Shown piece by piece: positions 16,846-25,619 of a stretch of 64,000 nucleotides of DNA. Origin of the DNA: an uncultured Flavobacteriaceae bacterium (GTDB lineage Bacteria > Bacteroidota > Bacteroidia > Flavobacteriales > Flavobacteriaceae); the NCBI GenBank assembly GCA_947500385.1, contig CANMSA010000004.1, positions 62,001-126,000 on the forward strand, given 5' to 3'. The notes beneath the pieces are model-generated. The model saw only the letters and a list, made by a program, of their open reading frames with translations. It searched no databases and was not told where the DNA came from. Numbering within the stretch: position 1 is the first letter of the stretch; each line of letters begins with the position of its first letter. The translations under genes and the position numbers were made by a program.

Positions 16846-17238
16846 ATGCATATAGAAACTCCCAAAAAAACAGTTGCCAAAAGTCAAAAAGAAGTTTTTG
16901 AATTCCTAACGGACTTAAAAAACTTTGAACAGCTGATGCCCGATTCGATCTCTAAATTCGAAGTATTGAACGATGATCGTTTTTTGTTCCAACTTTCAGG
17001 GATGCCCGAAATTGTTTTGGAACGCAAGGGACAATCGCCCCACCATCAAATAGTACTAGGTGCTGCAAGTGAGAAACTTCCGTTTACGCTCACCGCCGAT
17101 ATCGGTGCCATGGATGAAAACCAGAGTGAGGTGACGCTTAGTTTTAGCGGTGAATTCAATGCCATGATGGCGATGATGATCAAAAGCCCTATCACTAACT
17201 TTGTGAATACACTTACCGAGAATATGGATAGAATTTAG
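16846..17238 (+). CDS. SRPBCC-like (START/Bet v1 fold) protein
   Basis: The 130 residues begin HIETPKKTVAKSQKEVFEFL and continue DLKNFEQLMPDSI, the usual first strand and helix of the SRPBCC ligand-binding fold; LSFSGEFNAMMAMM and the C-terminal helix fit too. Family members bind lipids or hydrophobic ligands, or help polyketide and ubiquinone pathways. The ligand is unknown. It starts 4 bases after pyrE stop, so it is almost surely co-transcribed with it. It faces the birA gene tail-to-tail. Confidence 0.75.
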   Translation: MHIETPKKTVAKSQKEVFEFLTDLKNFEQLMPDSISKFEVLNDDRFLFQLSGMPEIVLERKGQSPHHQIVLGAASEKLPFTLTADIGAMDENQSEVTLSFSGEFNAMMAMMIKSPITNFVNTLTENMDRI

Positions 17239-17259
17239 GGCTTTGCAATTTCCACACTA

Positions 17260-17988
17260 TCAGTAAAGCATCTTTACTTCTTTGAGATCAAATTTTCTGA
17301 TTTCATTATCTTCCAAAGCAATGAGCAGTTTTCCTTCGGGCGAGATGCCTTTTACCATACCCATAAATTGCCGGTTTTCCGTTTCAAAAACCATGGGTTT
17401 GTCTTTCCCGAAAAGCACGCTTTCGTAAGCGATTTGTAAGGTTCCCATACTTCCTGCGCCCAATTCCAAAAAACGTTCTTTCATATGATGCAACAAGACG
17501 TGCAACAACTCCTCCAAAGCAAACGACTTCCCCAACAACAATTTCAAGGAAGAAGCGTTTGGTAAGTTAACGAAGTTGGTTTGATTCACGTTGAGACCGA
17601 CTCCGATAACCGTAGTTTCGATTTGAGGCCCCGAAAGCATGTTTTCAATAAGGATTCCACAAATTTTGGAGGTACCTGACAGAATGTCGTTAGGCCATTT
17701 GATTCGCAGATCAACGACTCCGATTTTTTTTAAGGCATCGTAAATGGCAAGTGATGTGCACATGGTTAACCGAAACTGGTCCGCAACAGGCAAGGAAACG
17801 GTTTTCTTTAAAACGCTAAACATAAGGTTCTTACCGGGTTCCGAGGTCCATTTTGTGCCCATTTGACCCCGTCCGGAAAGTTGCTCTTTTGCGACTACCA
17901 CGGTAAAATCCGCTAGCGGTTCTGAGCGCAGCAATGCTTTCAGGTAGGAGCTGGTCGAATCTATGGCATCAAGTTTGACTATTTTCAC
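17260..17988 (-). CDS. birA: Biotin--[acetyl-CoA-carboxylase] ligase
   Basis: BirA activates biotin to biotinyl-AMP and transfers it to the carrier protein of acetyl-CoA carboxylase. The 242 residues hold the catalytic domain only: LDAIDSTSSYLKAL, the GRGQMGTKWTSEPGKNLMFS loop, LRIKWPNDI and GVGLNVNQTNF. There is no N-terminal helix-turn-helix, so this is a monofunctional group I ligase that cannot repress biotin genes the way E. coli BirA does. It is divergent from rsfS with a 94-base gap. Confidence 0.93.
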   Translation of the reverse strand: MKIVKLDAIDSTSSYLKALLRSEPLADFTVVVAKEQLSGRGQMGTKWTSEPGKNLMFSVLKKTVSLPVADQFRLTMCTSLAIYDALKKIGVVDLRIKWPNDILSGTSKICGILIENMLSGPQIETTVIGVGLNVNQTNFVNLPNASSLKLLLGKSFALEELLHVLLHHMKERFLELGAGSMGTLQIAYESVLFGKDKPMVFETENRQFMGMVKGISPEGKLLIALEDNEIRKFDLKEVKMLY

Positions 17989-18055
17989 CTGTTAAAAGGT
18001 TAAGGAATCTTTGATCTATTCTTTAAAAGGTAGGGCTAAAAGAACAAAAAAATAA

Positions 18056-18063
18056 TAACTTTG
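18056..18063 (+). promoter_or_regulatory. Candidate -7 element for the rsfS-ftsH cluster
   Basis: TAACTTTG matches the Bacteroidota TAnnTTTG consensus perfectly and ends 19 bases before the rsfS ATG, the same spacing as other candidates in this window. No TTG at -33 is seen. Confidence 0.5.
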
Positions 18064-18082
18064 TAAAAACTAAAATTTTTGA

Positions 18083-18469
18083 ATGCAAAAAACGAAAGCG
18101 AGCGCAGATGAGCTAATTGCATTAATCTTAGAGGGAATCGAAGAAGTAAAGGGACAACAAATTAGTTTACTTGACCTTCGAGAAATAGAAAATACGGTAT
18201 GTGACTACTTTATTATATGTAACGGAACTTCCAATACCCAAGTAAACGCAATAGTTGGGTCGATCCAAAAAACAGTTAGTAAGGCTATCAAAGACAAACC
18301 TTGGCATATTGAGGGCGAGGACAACGCCGAGTGGATTCTTATGGACTACGTCAACGTAGTGGTGCATGTATTCCAAAAACACATTAGGGAGTTCTATGAT
18401 ATAGAGGGTCTTTGGGGTGACGCCAAGGTGACGCTCATAGAAAGTGGTATAAATCAGACCTTGAAATAA
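18083..18469 (+). CDS. rsfS: Ribosome silencing factor RsfS
   Basis: RsfS binds uL14 on the 50S subunit and blocks subunit joining when nutrients run out. The 128 residues show the family pattern: DLREIENTVCDYFIICNGTSNTQV, WHIEGEDNAEWILMDYVNVVVHVF and REFYDIEGLWGDA. It leads a tightly spaced plus-strand cluster and lies 21 bases before ftsH. Confidence 0.95.
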   Translation: MQKTKASADELIALILEGIEEVKGQQISLLDLREIENTVCDYFIICNGTSNTQVNAIVGSIQKTVSKAIKDKPWHIEGEDNAEWILMDYVNVVVHVFQKHIREFYDIEGLWGDAKVTLIESGINQTLK

Positions 18470-18490
18470 TTTCGGGGTAAATAAAATATA

Positions 18491-20482
18491 ATGGCAAAAG
18501 AAAATAATTCAAATCCGAAAAAACCAAAATTTAGTTCATGGTGGATCTACGGATTGATCATCGTTCTGATATTGGGTTTTCAATTATTGAACAGCGGTAA
18601 CTTCGCAAGTACGAAAACCACGACTACTTCAGAATTACAAGAGTTCTTACGAAACGGGGATATCAGTAAGATATTGATCATCACCAATACCAACCAGGCG
18701 AAGGTATTCTTGACCGAGGAGGCGTTGGCAAAAGATGTACACAAAGATGTGTCCGAAAAGTCGTTGCTTCCTACCACTGGCAACTTGCCCCAGTATATCC
18801 TGGATTTCGGGGACCTTCAAAATTTTGAAAAACAAATTACCGACAGTAAAAAAGATAACAATCTAGATACGGTGGTAGAATTCGATAAAGAATCGAACCT
18901 ATTGACCGACTTTCTGATCGGCATGCTCCCCTTTATCTTGATTTTCGGTATTTGGATTTACCTCATGCGCAGAATGTCCGGCGGAGGCGGTGGTGGTGCT
19001 GGTGGCCAAATTTTCAATATTGGCAAATCAAAGGCGAAACTGTTCGATGAGAAAACCGACACCCGTACTTCTTTCAAAGATGTTGCGGGCCTTGAAGGTG
19101 CCAAGGAAGAAATCGAGGAAATTGTCGAGTTTTTGAAACATCCCGACAAGTATACCTCTCTTGGTGGTAAAATTCCAAAAGGTGCTTTGTTGGTAGGCCC
19201 TCCCGGAACGGGAAAAACCTTGCTTGCCAAGGCCGTTGCAGGTGAGGCAAAGGTTCCCTTCTTCTCGCTTTCCGGTTCCGATTTTGTCGAAATGTTCGTG
19301 GGCGTTGGAGCTTCGCGGGTACGCGACCTTTTCAAACAGGCCAAAGATAAATCACCGGCAATTATTTTTATCGATGAAATCGATGCAATCGGTAGAGCCA
19401 GGGGTAAGAATAATTTTACCGGTTCAAACGATGAACGCGAAAATACGCTCAACCAACTGTTAACGGAAATGGATGGTTTTGGAACCAATACCAACGTAAT
19501 CGTACTTGCCGCTACCAACCGGGCCGATGTCTTGGACAAGGCATTGATGCGGGCAGGTAGATTTGATCGCCAGATCTATGTAGACCTGCCGGACATTCGC
19601 GAACGAAAGGAAATTTTTGAAGTACACCTGCGTCCGATCAAAACGGCCGAAACGCTAGATCTTGATTTTCTAGCTCGGCAAACTCCAGGGTTTTCAGGAG
19701 CGGATATCGCCAATGTATGTAATGAGGCGGCATTGATCGCAGCTCGAAAGGAGAAAAAATCGGTCAACAAACAAGATTTCCTTGATGCGGTCGACCGTAT
19801 TGTTGGAGGGCTGGAGAAAAAGAACAAGATTATTACTCCGGGAGAGAAAAAGACCATTGCCTATCATGAGGCGGGCCATGCAACCGTTAGTTGGATGTTG
19901 GAACATGCCGCCCCCTTAGTGAAGGTGACCATTGTGCCCAGAGGACAGTCTTTAGGAGCAGCTTGGTATTTACCGGAAGAGCGGTTGATTGTACGCCCAG
20001 AGCAAATGAAGGATGAAATGTGTGCTACCCTTGGGGGGAGGGCCGCGGAGAAAGTGATTTTTGATAAAATATCTACCGGGGCGTTAAGCGATTTGGAAAA
20101 AGTGACCAAACAGGCAAGAGCCATGGTGACGGTGTACGGTCTTAACGACGAAATAGGAAACCTTACCTATTACGATTCTTCGGGACAAAGTGATTATGGC
20201 TTCTCCAAGCCGTATAGCGAGGATACCGCACAAAAAATCGATATGGAAATATCCAAATTGATCGAAGAGCAATACACAAGGGCAATCGAAGTATTGGATA
20301 CCCATAAGGACAAATTGGTTACTTTGGCGGAACGCTTGCTTGAAAAAGAGGTGATCTTCAAAGAAGATTTGGAGAAAATTTTCGGCAAACGACCTTTTGA
20401 GCCTGAAACCGTGGAAGAACCTGCAGCACCGGTTTCCAAGGCGACCGATACCACAGAGGAAATTAGCGAGGAAAATAAATAA
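18491..20482 (+). CDS. ftsH: ATP-dependent zinc metalloprotease FtsH
   Basis: FtsH is the membrane-anchored AAA+ protease that degrades misfolded membrane proteins and short-lived regulators. The 663 residues have two membrane spans (about 16-37 and 142-160) around a periplasmic region. A glycine-rich linker, Walker A GPPGTGKT at 236-243, Walker [12 protein letters not shown], and an SRH with RAGRFDRQI follow. The protease zinc site is HEAGH at 459-463. The C-terminal tail is acidic and rich in E and T. It lies between rsfS and the LUD gene and is probably co-transcribed with both. Confidence 0.97.
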   Translation: MAKENNSNPKKPKFSSWWIYGLIIVLILGFQLLNSGNFASTKTTTTSELQEFLRNGDISKILIITNTNQAKVFLTEEALAKDVHKDVSEKSLLPTTGNLPQYILDFGDLQNFEKQITDSKKDNNLDTVVEFDKESNLLTDFLIGMLPFILIFGIWIYLMRRMSGGGGGGAGGQIFNIGKSKAKLFDEKTDTRTSFKDVAGLEGAKEEIEEIVEFLKHPDKYTSLGGKIPKGALLVGPPGTGKTLLAKAVAGEAKVPFFSLSGSDFVEMFVGVGASRVRDLFKQAKDKSPAIIFIDEIDAIGRARGKNNFTGSNDERENTLNQLLTEMDGFGTNTNVIVLAATNRADVLDKALMRAGRFDRQIYVDLPDIRERKEIFEVHLRPIKTAETLDLDFLARQTPGFSGADIANVCNEAALIAARKEKKSVNKQDFLDAVDRIVGGLEKKNKIITPGEKKTIAYHEAGHATVSWMLEHAAPLVKVTIVPRGQSLGAAWYLPEERLIVRPEQMKDEMCATLGGRAAEKVIFDKISTGALSDLEKVTKQARAMVTVYGLNDEIGNLTYYDSSGQSDYGFSKPYSEDTAQKIDMEISKLIEEQYTRAIEVLDTHKDKLVTLAERLLEKEVIFKEDLEKIFGKRPFEPETVEEPAAPVSKATDTTEEISEENK

Positions 20483-20539
20483 CGATGTTTTTCGTTTTTA
20501 TCTATTAATACGGAACATCGGTTTACATGTATAGCAGCT

Positions 20540-21148
20540 ATGGGGCTATTGGATAAATTATTCGGAGGTGGCAAAAAAGTTTCTAAGGAAACCTCGGAAA
20601 CTCGTGGGCAACATATGCCGGATCTAAACATTCCTGTCGACGAAAAATTCACCATTCATTTTAAAAAGAACGGGGGCAAATTTTTATATTGCGATTCTTT
20701 TTCGGAAATCTCCCAGGCATTGAAAAATATCCTTTCAGAAAATGGTTGGAAAGACCATCCTTTCTTTGTGATGGATGGCCGTCTTGAAGAGAAGTTCGGT
20801 AAGGAAAAAATACACTTTACCAAGAAAGCCAGTGAAAGTGAGGTTTTTTTCACTACTTGCGAACATCTTATTGCGCAGAACGGCTCTATTTTGGTTTGCT
20901 CGAACCAATTGATGGAAAAGAAATTAAACGAGCTCCCCTCCAATGTGATCGTGTTTGCCACAACCAGTCAACTCGTTGAATCGATCGGAGAGGGACTAAA
21001 AAAAATAAAAAAGAAATATGGTCATAGCATACCGGCCAATATCACGACCTTGAAACATTTTCAAGCGAACGAGGAAAATTCAGATGATTTCCTTACCTAC
21101 GGTAGCAGTTCCAAAAATTTGTATCTTTTACTTTTGGAAGACCTATAA
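20540..21148 (+). CDS. LUD-domain protein
   Basis: This 202-residue protein resembles the LutC/YkgG (LUD) family: KFLYCDSFSEISQAL, FFTTCEHLIAQNGSILVCSNQ and NVIVFATTSQLVESIGEG follow the fold. In LutABC the family takes part in lactate oxidation, but no lutA or lutB is nearby. Its fixed place between ftsH and cdsA suggests another role in flavobacteria, which is unknown. It ends one base before the cdsA ATG, so translation of the two is probably linked. Confidence 0.8.
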   Translation: MGLLDKLFGGGKKVSKETSETRGQHMPDLNIPVDEKFTIHFKKNGGKFLYCDSFSEISQALKNILSENGWKDHPFFVMDGRLEEKFGKEKIHFTKKASESEVFFTTCEHLIAQNGSILVCSNQLMEKKLNELPSNVIVFATTSQLVESIGEGLKKIKKKYGHSIPANITTLKHFQANEENSDDFLTYGSSSKNLYLLLLEDL

Positions 21149-21149
21149 T

Positions 21150-21959
21150 ATGAAGGAAGTTTTAAGACGCGCACTTACCGGGGCTGTTTTTATCATATTT
21201 CTACTTTCCGCCATTTTCCTGAGTTCAGATGCGTTCGATTTTCTACTAATGATTTTCGGATTGGCCTGTATTTATGAATACAAACGCATGGTAGGCCTTC
21301 GAGGCTATTATATTTTTCTCGCCTATCTTACCCTTTGGTGGGTTTTCATTTATCTGGTCAAAGAAAACGACCTTATCCCGATCAACATTTTGATGGCCGT
21401 GACCATTATCGTGGATATTGCCTTGCTCTATTACCTATTTTCAAAAAACGGTAAGGAGTTCAACACCTTTAAAAAATTCATCGCCGGCCTTTTTTATATC
21501 GGTGGCGGTTGCATATTTCTTACGATGATCCCATATAAGAACAACGAGTTTGCCAAGTTCTTGATTATGGGTATTTTTATATTGATTTGGGTAAATGACT
21601 CATTTGCCTACCTCGTTGGACGCAGCATAGGACGTACCAAGTTGTTTCCCACGGTTTCCCCCAAAAAAACGGTAGAAGGTGCGGTGGGCGGCCTCGTGTT
21701 TGCACTGGTTGCCGCATATGTACTCGCCCAGTACGAGTCTTCCATTAGCATTCTTCAATGGCTCGCCTTGGCGGGGGTTATCGTATTGACCGGAAACCTT
21801 GGTGATTTGGTCGAGTCGAAATTAAAAAGAGTGGCCGGAGTCAAAGACAGTGGTGCTTTGTTACCTGGCCATGGCGGAATGCTAGACCGGTTGGATAGTT
21901 TGGTATTCGCCGCCCCGTTTGCCTACTTAATTTTAAAAATATTTACGCATGTTTCATAG
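21150..21959 (+). CDS. cdsA: Phosphatidate cytidylyltransferase
   Basis: CdsA makes CDP-diacylglycerol from phosphatidic acid and CTP, the branch point for phospholipids. The 269 residues are largely membrane-embedded with about eight spans. The signature near the C-terminus is clear: SPKKTVEGAVGG, GNLGDLVESKLKR, KDSGALLPGHGGMLDRLDSL. The ATG at 21150 follows the LUD stop by one base; a longer frame from 21084 would lie inside that gene. The end overlaps psd by 11 bases. Confidence 0.95.
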   Translation: MKEVLRRALTGAVFIIFLLSAIFLSSDAFDFLLMIFGLACIYEYKRMVGLRGYYIFLAYLTLWWVFIYLVKENDLIPINILMAVTIIVDIALLYYLFSKNGKEFNTFKKFIAGLFYIGGGCIFLTMIPYKNNEFAKFLIMGIFILIWVNDSFAYLVGRSIGRTKLFPTVSPKKTVEGAVGGLVFALVAAYVLAQYESSISILQWLALAGVIVLTGNLGDLVESKLKRVAGVKDSGALLPGHGGMLDRLDSLVFAAPFAYLILKIFTHVS

Positions 21960-22629
21960 AGAAGGTCAAAAAATAATACTAGGCTCTTTTTTCCTAGTTG
22001 TCGCTATTGTTTTAATAGCTCAATTTTACATACCAACTCCGTGGATCCGGTTTACGATTCAAATAGCCGTACTCCTTTTTTTGATATTGATCTTACAGTT
22101 CTTTCGCAATCCGAAACGCATCGTGCAACGTTCTTTTGATGAGATACTGGCACCTGTAGATGGCAAGGTAGTCGTTATTGAGGAGGTCGAAGAGACGGAG
22201 TATTTCAAAGACCGTCGCAGGCAGGTATCTATTTTCATGTCGCCGACCAATGTGCATGTAACCCGCTATGCCGCCAGTGGTGAAATCAAATTTTCAAAAT
22301 ACCACCCTGGTAAGTATTTGGTCGCGTGGCATCCAAAATCGAGTACCGAGAATGAACGTACGACCGTGGTTATTCGCACGCCCAAATTTGGGGATATTCT
22401 ATACAGACAAATCGCCGGAGCTTTGGCACGACGTATTGTTAACTATGCCGAAGAAGGCGATAGCGTACAACAAGGGGACGACGCCGGTTTCATAAAATTT
22501 GGTTCAAGGGTAGATTTGTTCTTACCTTTAGATTGCGCCATAACGGTAAAGCTTAACCAAACGGTAACAGGGGCCAAAACATGTATCGCAGCAGTGGTTC
22601 AAAAAGATGAAGAACGAGAAATTATATAA
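21949..22629 (+). CDS. psd: Phosphatidylserine decarboxylase proenzyme (short type)
   Basis: Psd converts phosphatidylserine to phosphatidylethanolamine, the main flavobacterial phospholipid. The 226 residues match the short PSD-A class: two N-terminal membrane spans (about 10-50), LAPVDGKVVVIEEV, SIFMSPTNVHVTRYAASG, and the self-cleavage motif FGSR with Ser186 as the pyruvoyl precursor. The proenzyme splits there into beta and alpha chains. It overlaps cdsA by 11 bases and the ACBP gene by 23 bases, which indicates linked translation. Confidence 0.95.
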   Translation: MFHREGQKIILGSFFLVVAIVLIAQFYIPTPWIRFTIQIAVLLFLILILQFFRNPKRIVQRSFDEILAPVDGKVVVIEEVEETEYFKDRRRQVSIFMSPTNVHVTRYAASGEIKFSKYHPGKYLVAWHPKSSTENERTTVVIRTPKFGDILYRQIAGALARRIVNYAEEGDSVQQGDDAGFIKFGSRVDLFLPLDCAITVKLNQTVTGAKTCIAAVVQKDEEREII

Positions 22630-22870
22630 GCGTTTTAACGAAGCCGTCGACTATGTCAATAGCTACGAAGAACCGCTTCCTGCCGATACCCTCTTAAAGT
22701 TATATGCGTACTACAAAATTGCCAACGAAAATAAGAACCACCCCGGTAGTAAAACACCTTTGATCAATGCGTTTAAAGCGAATGCCCTGATCCAGGCAAA
22801 AGACCTGGCTCCCAAAGCGGCAATGACCGCCTACATAAAAATGGTCAAGAGTCTCAAACAAAACAGGTAA
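22607..22870 (+). CDS. Acyl-CoA-binding protein
   Basis: The 87 residues follow the ACBP four-helix pattern: LYKRFNEAVDYVNSYEEPLP, the LLKLYAYYKIANEN motif, a KNHPGSKTPLINAFKANAL segment and a C-terminal AAMTAYIKMVKSL. ACBP binds long-chain acyl-CoA esters in the cytoplasm. It is common in eukaryotes but patchy in bacteria. Its 23-base overlap with psd places it in the phospholipid synthesis operon, which suggests a role in supplying or buffering acyl chains. That role is inference. Confidence 0.9.
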   Translation: MKNEKLYKRFNEAVDYVNSYEEPLPADTLLKLYAYYKIANENKNHPGSKTPLINAFKANALIQAKDLAPKAAMTAYIKMVKSLKQNR

Positions 22871-22896
22871 CGGACCCTATTAATATGCCCGCCACA

Positions 22897-23658
22897 CTAT
22901 TCATATAAGTCCTCCAGATCCGCTTTACAAATATCATATATAAGCGTGCCTATTTTTTCGCTTACATCCTTAAAAAAACGTGCTCCCTTCTCTTTGGTCG
23001 CCTTGTGCGGATTCCCAACCCCCGTATCTGCACTGATCTTAGACCACTTTCTTTCTGCCCAGACCCACCCTTCTGAAAAGGCCTTTATTTTATACTTTTT
23101 AGCGCTACCATCTCCCCATTTTTCACGAGGTAGTACCAGGTCTGGTCGAAGGTGTAACATCAAACTTGTTTCCATTTCATCTGCATGATCGCCTTCCTCC
23201 TCAAAATACGATGCCTTATCCATTGCTTGCGGAAAAAAACAAAAGCTAATGAACATCTTTGGAAATGCAAGGCCCAGTTCACGAACCAATGGCTTAAAAT
23301 TATTGCCGCCATGGCCGTTGAACAACAACAACTTGTAGATACCTTGTCTGTTCAATACCGTTACAATATCTTTCAACATTGCCAGTTGGGTAGACGGGTT
23401 TAAATTGATATCCAAATAAATATCAGATTGTCCCGTATTTACACCAAAGGGAATTGTAGGCAGCACAATGGCCTTTGCTCCCTGTTCCCATGCCCGCTTG
23501 GCAGCGGCGGCGGCAATATGATCCGCCTGAAGGTTGTCCGTTGCATAGGGCAGGTGGTAATTATGGGCTTCGGTAGCTCCCCAAGGTAAGATGGCTAGTT
23601 CGAATTTGGTATCTTTTAAGGCTTCCCAATTGGTTTCGGCCAGTATATAAGGTCTCAT
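22897..23658 (-). CDS. Creatininase-family amidohydrolase
   Basis: The 253 residues carry the family's metal-site motifs: LPWGATEAHNYHLPYATDN near residue 24, LLFNGHGGNNF in the middle, and GDHADEMETSLMLHL. Members hydrolyse cyclic or formyl amides, for example creatinine, or act in cofactor pathways (MftE). No neighbour points to a substrate. It stands tail-to-tail with the ACBP gene and is cytoplasmic. Confidence 0.9.
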   Translation of the reverse strand: MRPYILAETNWEALKDTKFELAILPWGATEAHNYHLPYATDNLQADHIAAAAAKRAWEQGAKAIVLPTIPFGVNTGQSDIYLDINLNPSTQLAMLKDIVTVLNRQGIYKLLLFNGHGGNNFKPLVRELGLAFPKMFISFCFFPQAMDKASYFEEEGDHADEMETSLMLHLRPDLVLPREKWGDGSAKKYKIKAFSEGWVWAERKWSKISADTGVGNPHKATKEKGARFFKDVSEKIGTLIYDICKADLEDLYE

Positions 23659-23711
23659 AATCGTATCGTTTGCACTACAAACTTACTAAGTAGACCGCTA
23701 AAGAAGTAGTC

Positions 23712-24131
23712 CTAGTCAAAAATATCCAAGTAATAGGAACAGGTATATGAACTACAGAGATCTTCCCGCTCCTTTAAACGCCAATACTTTCTGCTGCCCG
23801 TTTTTCTAAAAGTGTAGCGCTCCGTTCGATCTAAAAGACCACAGCACTCCTTCGTAAAAAGTTTTAAATGACCATCGAATCTAAAGTTTCGGGCATCGAG
23901 TACCGTGATAATACCGTTCATGACCAAGTATTCCTCCCGATCATTTGAATATTGTGTCCCCTCAATATGTAATTCCCCCTCCATTTCGGTGATGGTGGCG
24001 GTACCATAACCATCCCAAATAAATTGTACCCCGAACCGGTGGTCTCCCAAAAGCGCCTTTTCATTTTGAGATAGTTGCGATTGTACAAGCATGGTGGAAA
24101 AGAAAACGCAAAAAAGAAAATACCGTTTCAT
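23712..24131 (-). CDS. Secreted protein of unknown function
   Basis: The 139 residues begin with a signal peptide (MKRYFLFCVFFSTMLVQSQ). The mature part has a GVQFIWDGYGTATITEMEGELHIEG stretch, so a small periplasmic beta domain is likely, and four cysteines (KECCGLL, LCSSYTCSYY) that could form disulfides. I recognise no family. It follows the RDD gene by 21 bases on the same strand and precedes the creatininase gene by 53 bases. Confidence 0.7.
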   Translation of the reverse strand: MKRYFLFCVFFSTMLVQSQLSQNEKALLGDHRFGVQFIWDGYGTATITEMEGELHIEGTQYSNDREEYLVMNGIITVLDARNFRFDGHLKLFTKECCGLLDRTERYTFRKTGSRKYWRLKEREDLCSSYTCSYYLDIFD

Positions 24132-24152
24132 ATGTACTGTTTGGCCCTAAAG

Positions 24153-24749
24153 TTACTCAATCTCGACCACGCGGGTACCTGAAAATTTATCATGCCAACC
24201 AGTAGTCTCCGAACCAAGAAAAGAAAAGGCGTTAAAGGGAATATGTCGGCATAGGGAACGTATAAAAATCGTTTTGAAACCAGGCCGGGCACCTTCTTCC
24301 GTTACCACCTTGGTCTTGGTAAAAAACTTGCCCAATGATCTACCGGTAAAACCTTCGAAAAAACTGTAATATAGCATAGCAATTACAAAACCCAACAAGT
24401 ATTCCACCAATTTGTTCTCCTCATCCAAGATATACATATGATCTGGGAAAACATATAACAACAACAACCCTACGCCCACCCCTATGAACAGGGCGCAGCC
24501 AAGCAAGAAGATTTGGTCAATAAGATAATTGGCAAACCGTTTGCTTTGACTAGCCGTTTTTACTTCTGGCTTTGCTGCAGTCGCTTTTGCAGCGACCATG
24601 GTCGCTAGATCTGCATCTATTGACAGAGAATCACATTGGTCTTCAAAATCGGCGATACGGCCACTTAAACCACAAACGATACCTAGCGAAAGGTTTTTTT
24701 TGTGATGGGTACAAACGCTACAAATTTTCAAATATGCTTCACGTGTCAT
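24153..24749 (-). CDS. RDD-family membrane protein with N-terminal cysteine motif
   Basis: The first 40 residues hold four spaced cysteines (Cys10, Cys13, Cys26, Cys39), starting with CSVCTHH, like a small metal-binding module. After a linker, the RDD domain starts at about residue 68 (SKRFANYLIDQIFLL) with three or so membrane spans and ends with GRSLGKFFTKTKVV and SLCRHIPFNAFSF motifs typical of the family. RDD proteins are thought to be transporters or membrane partners. The function is unknown. Confidence 0.83.
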   Translation of the reverse strand: MTREAYLKICSVCTHHKKNLSLGIVCGLSGRIADFEDQCDSLSIDADLATMVAAKATAAKPEVKTASQSKRFANYLIDQIFLLGCALFIGVGVGLLLLYVFPDHMYILDEENKLVEYLLGFVIAMLYYSFFEGFTGRSLGKFFTKTKVVTEEGARPGFKTIFIRSLCRHIPFNAFSFLGSETTGWHDKFSGTRVVEIE

Positions 24750-24890
24750 AGAAAGTTGCTTGGGGGAATGCTCTACTATAACGGCTAAGATGTGATTGCA
24801 CTCAATTTTTTTCGACCAACGGTGATAAATTCGATGTACCGCAAAAAAAAGATCCTTTCATCGAGCAAATATATGTTTTTGAAGTTACCA

Positions 24891-25580
24891 CTACTCGTAT
24901 TTTGCAAAGATACCGGTATCAAAGGCCGTCCATAAACATGCCTTTTGCCCCGAAGCCTTTAAACCGGCATTGGCCCAGGTGTTACAGGTGGTCACCACAC
25001 TATAACGGCCATTAGCTTCATAAAAGGCGTCGGTATCCCCATAGTTGGCGGTCGTACGTATCGGAATAAAGTTCCCGGTCATATCTTGTTGAAAGCTGGC
25101 TTTGATATGGTCGACCAGTCGGCCGTATTGTTCCTTACTGACCATTATTTTTTTGCAGGCTTTGCTTTCACGAACATCCTTATAATAGGTAACATGCATT
25201 GCGGTGGTACTTAAGCCAGTCGCCGCTTTAAAGGCGACCGAGGTTTTTAAATCGCTCCAGGTCGGGGTCTCCAAGTAGAATCCTTTATCTCCCCACCCCA
25301 TGGCAACATAGGTGTGTGTGCTATCCGCTGCCGTGGTATGCGAATAAAGCAGATGACGACTCCAGTCTATTTCCGATGTTTTTACGGGAAGCACTATATC
25401 GGTATGTACACCATTGGTTACGATATAGATGGCCACCTCATCTGGGGCGTTCGGCTCTTCCTCGATCGTAATATTGGCCAAACAATAACCGATTAAAAGA
25501 TATAGCCCAATAAAGAGGAGTAGGCACAGAATCAGCTTGCCCAAAATACGAAGGATCTTCTTAAAAATGGCGTATCTCAT
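24891..25580 (-). CDS. TIGR02117/DUF2459 family membrane protein
   Basis: The 229 residues begin with a positively charged stretch and one membrane span (about 10-34). The family motif TNGVHTDIVLPV follows, then VAMGWGDKGFYLETP and VVTTCNTWANAGLKASG near the end. Conserved His, Cys and Asn suggest a cysteine-peptidase-like fold, but the activity is not known. The ATG at 25580 is preferred over 25601. It lies 40 bases after the AGMO-like gene and is the last gene of the three-gene run that starts at 27501. Confidence 0.82.
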   Translation of the reverse strand: MRYAIFKKILRILGKLILCLLLFIGLYLLIGYCLANITIEEEPNAPDEVAIYIVTNGVHTDIVLPVKTSEIDWSRHLLYSHTTAADSTHTYVAMGWGDKGFYLETPTWSDLKTSVAFKAATGLSTTAMHVTYYKDVRESKACKKIMVSKEQYGRLVDHIKASFQQDMTGNFIPIRTTANYGDTDAFYEANGRYSVVTTCNTWANAGLKASGQKACLWTAFDTGIFAKYE

Positions 25581-25619
25581 GAAGGGAACATAATGGGGCA
25601 AATCGATTCCTTATAACAC

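Noticed and set aside
18958-19539. 193-residue frame antisense to ftsH
   Set aside because: A serine- and proline-rich shadow of the conserved AAA domain.
20483-20528. Terminator between ftsH and the LUD gene
   Set aside because: The CGATGTT/AACATCG arms are separated by a long loop and no T tract follows, so read-through is more likely.
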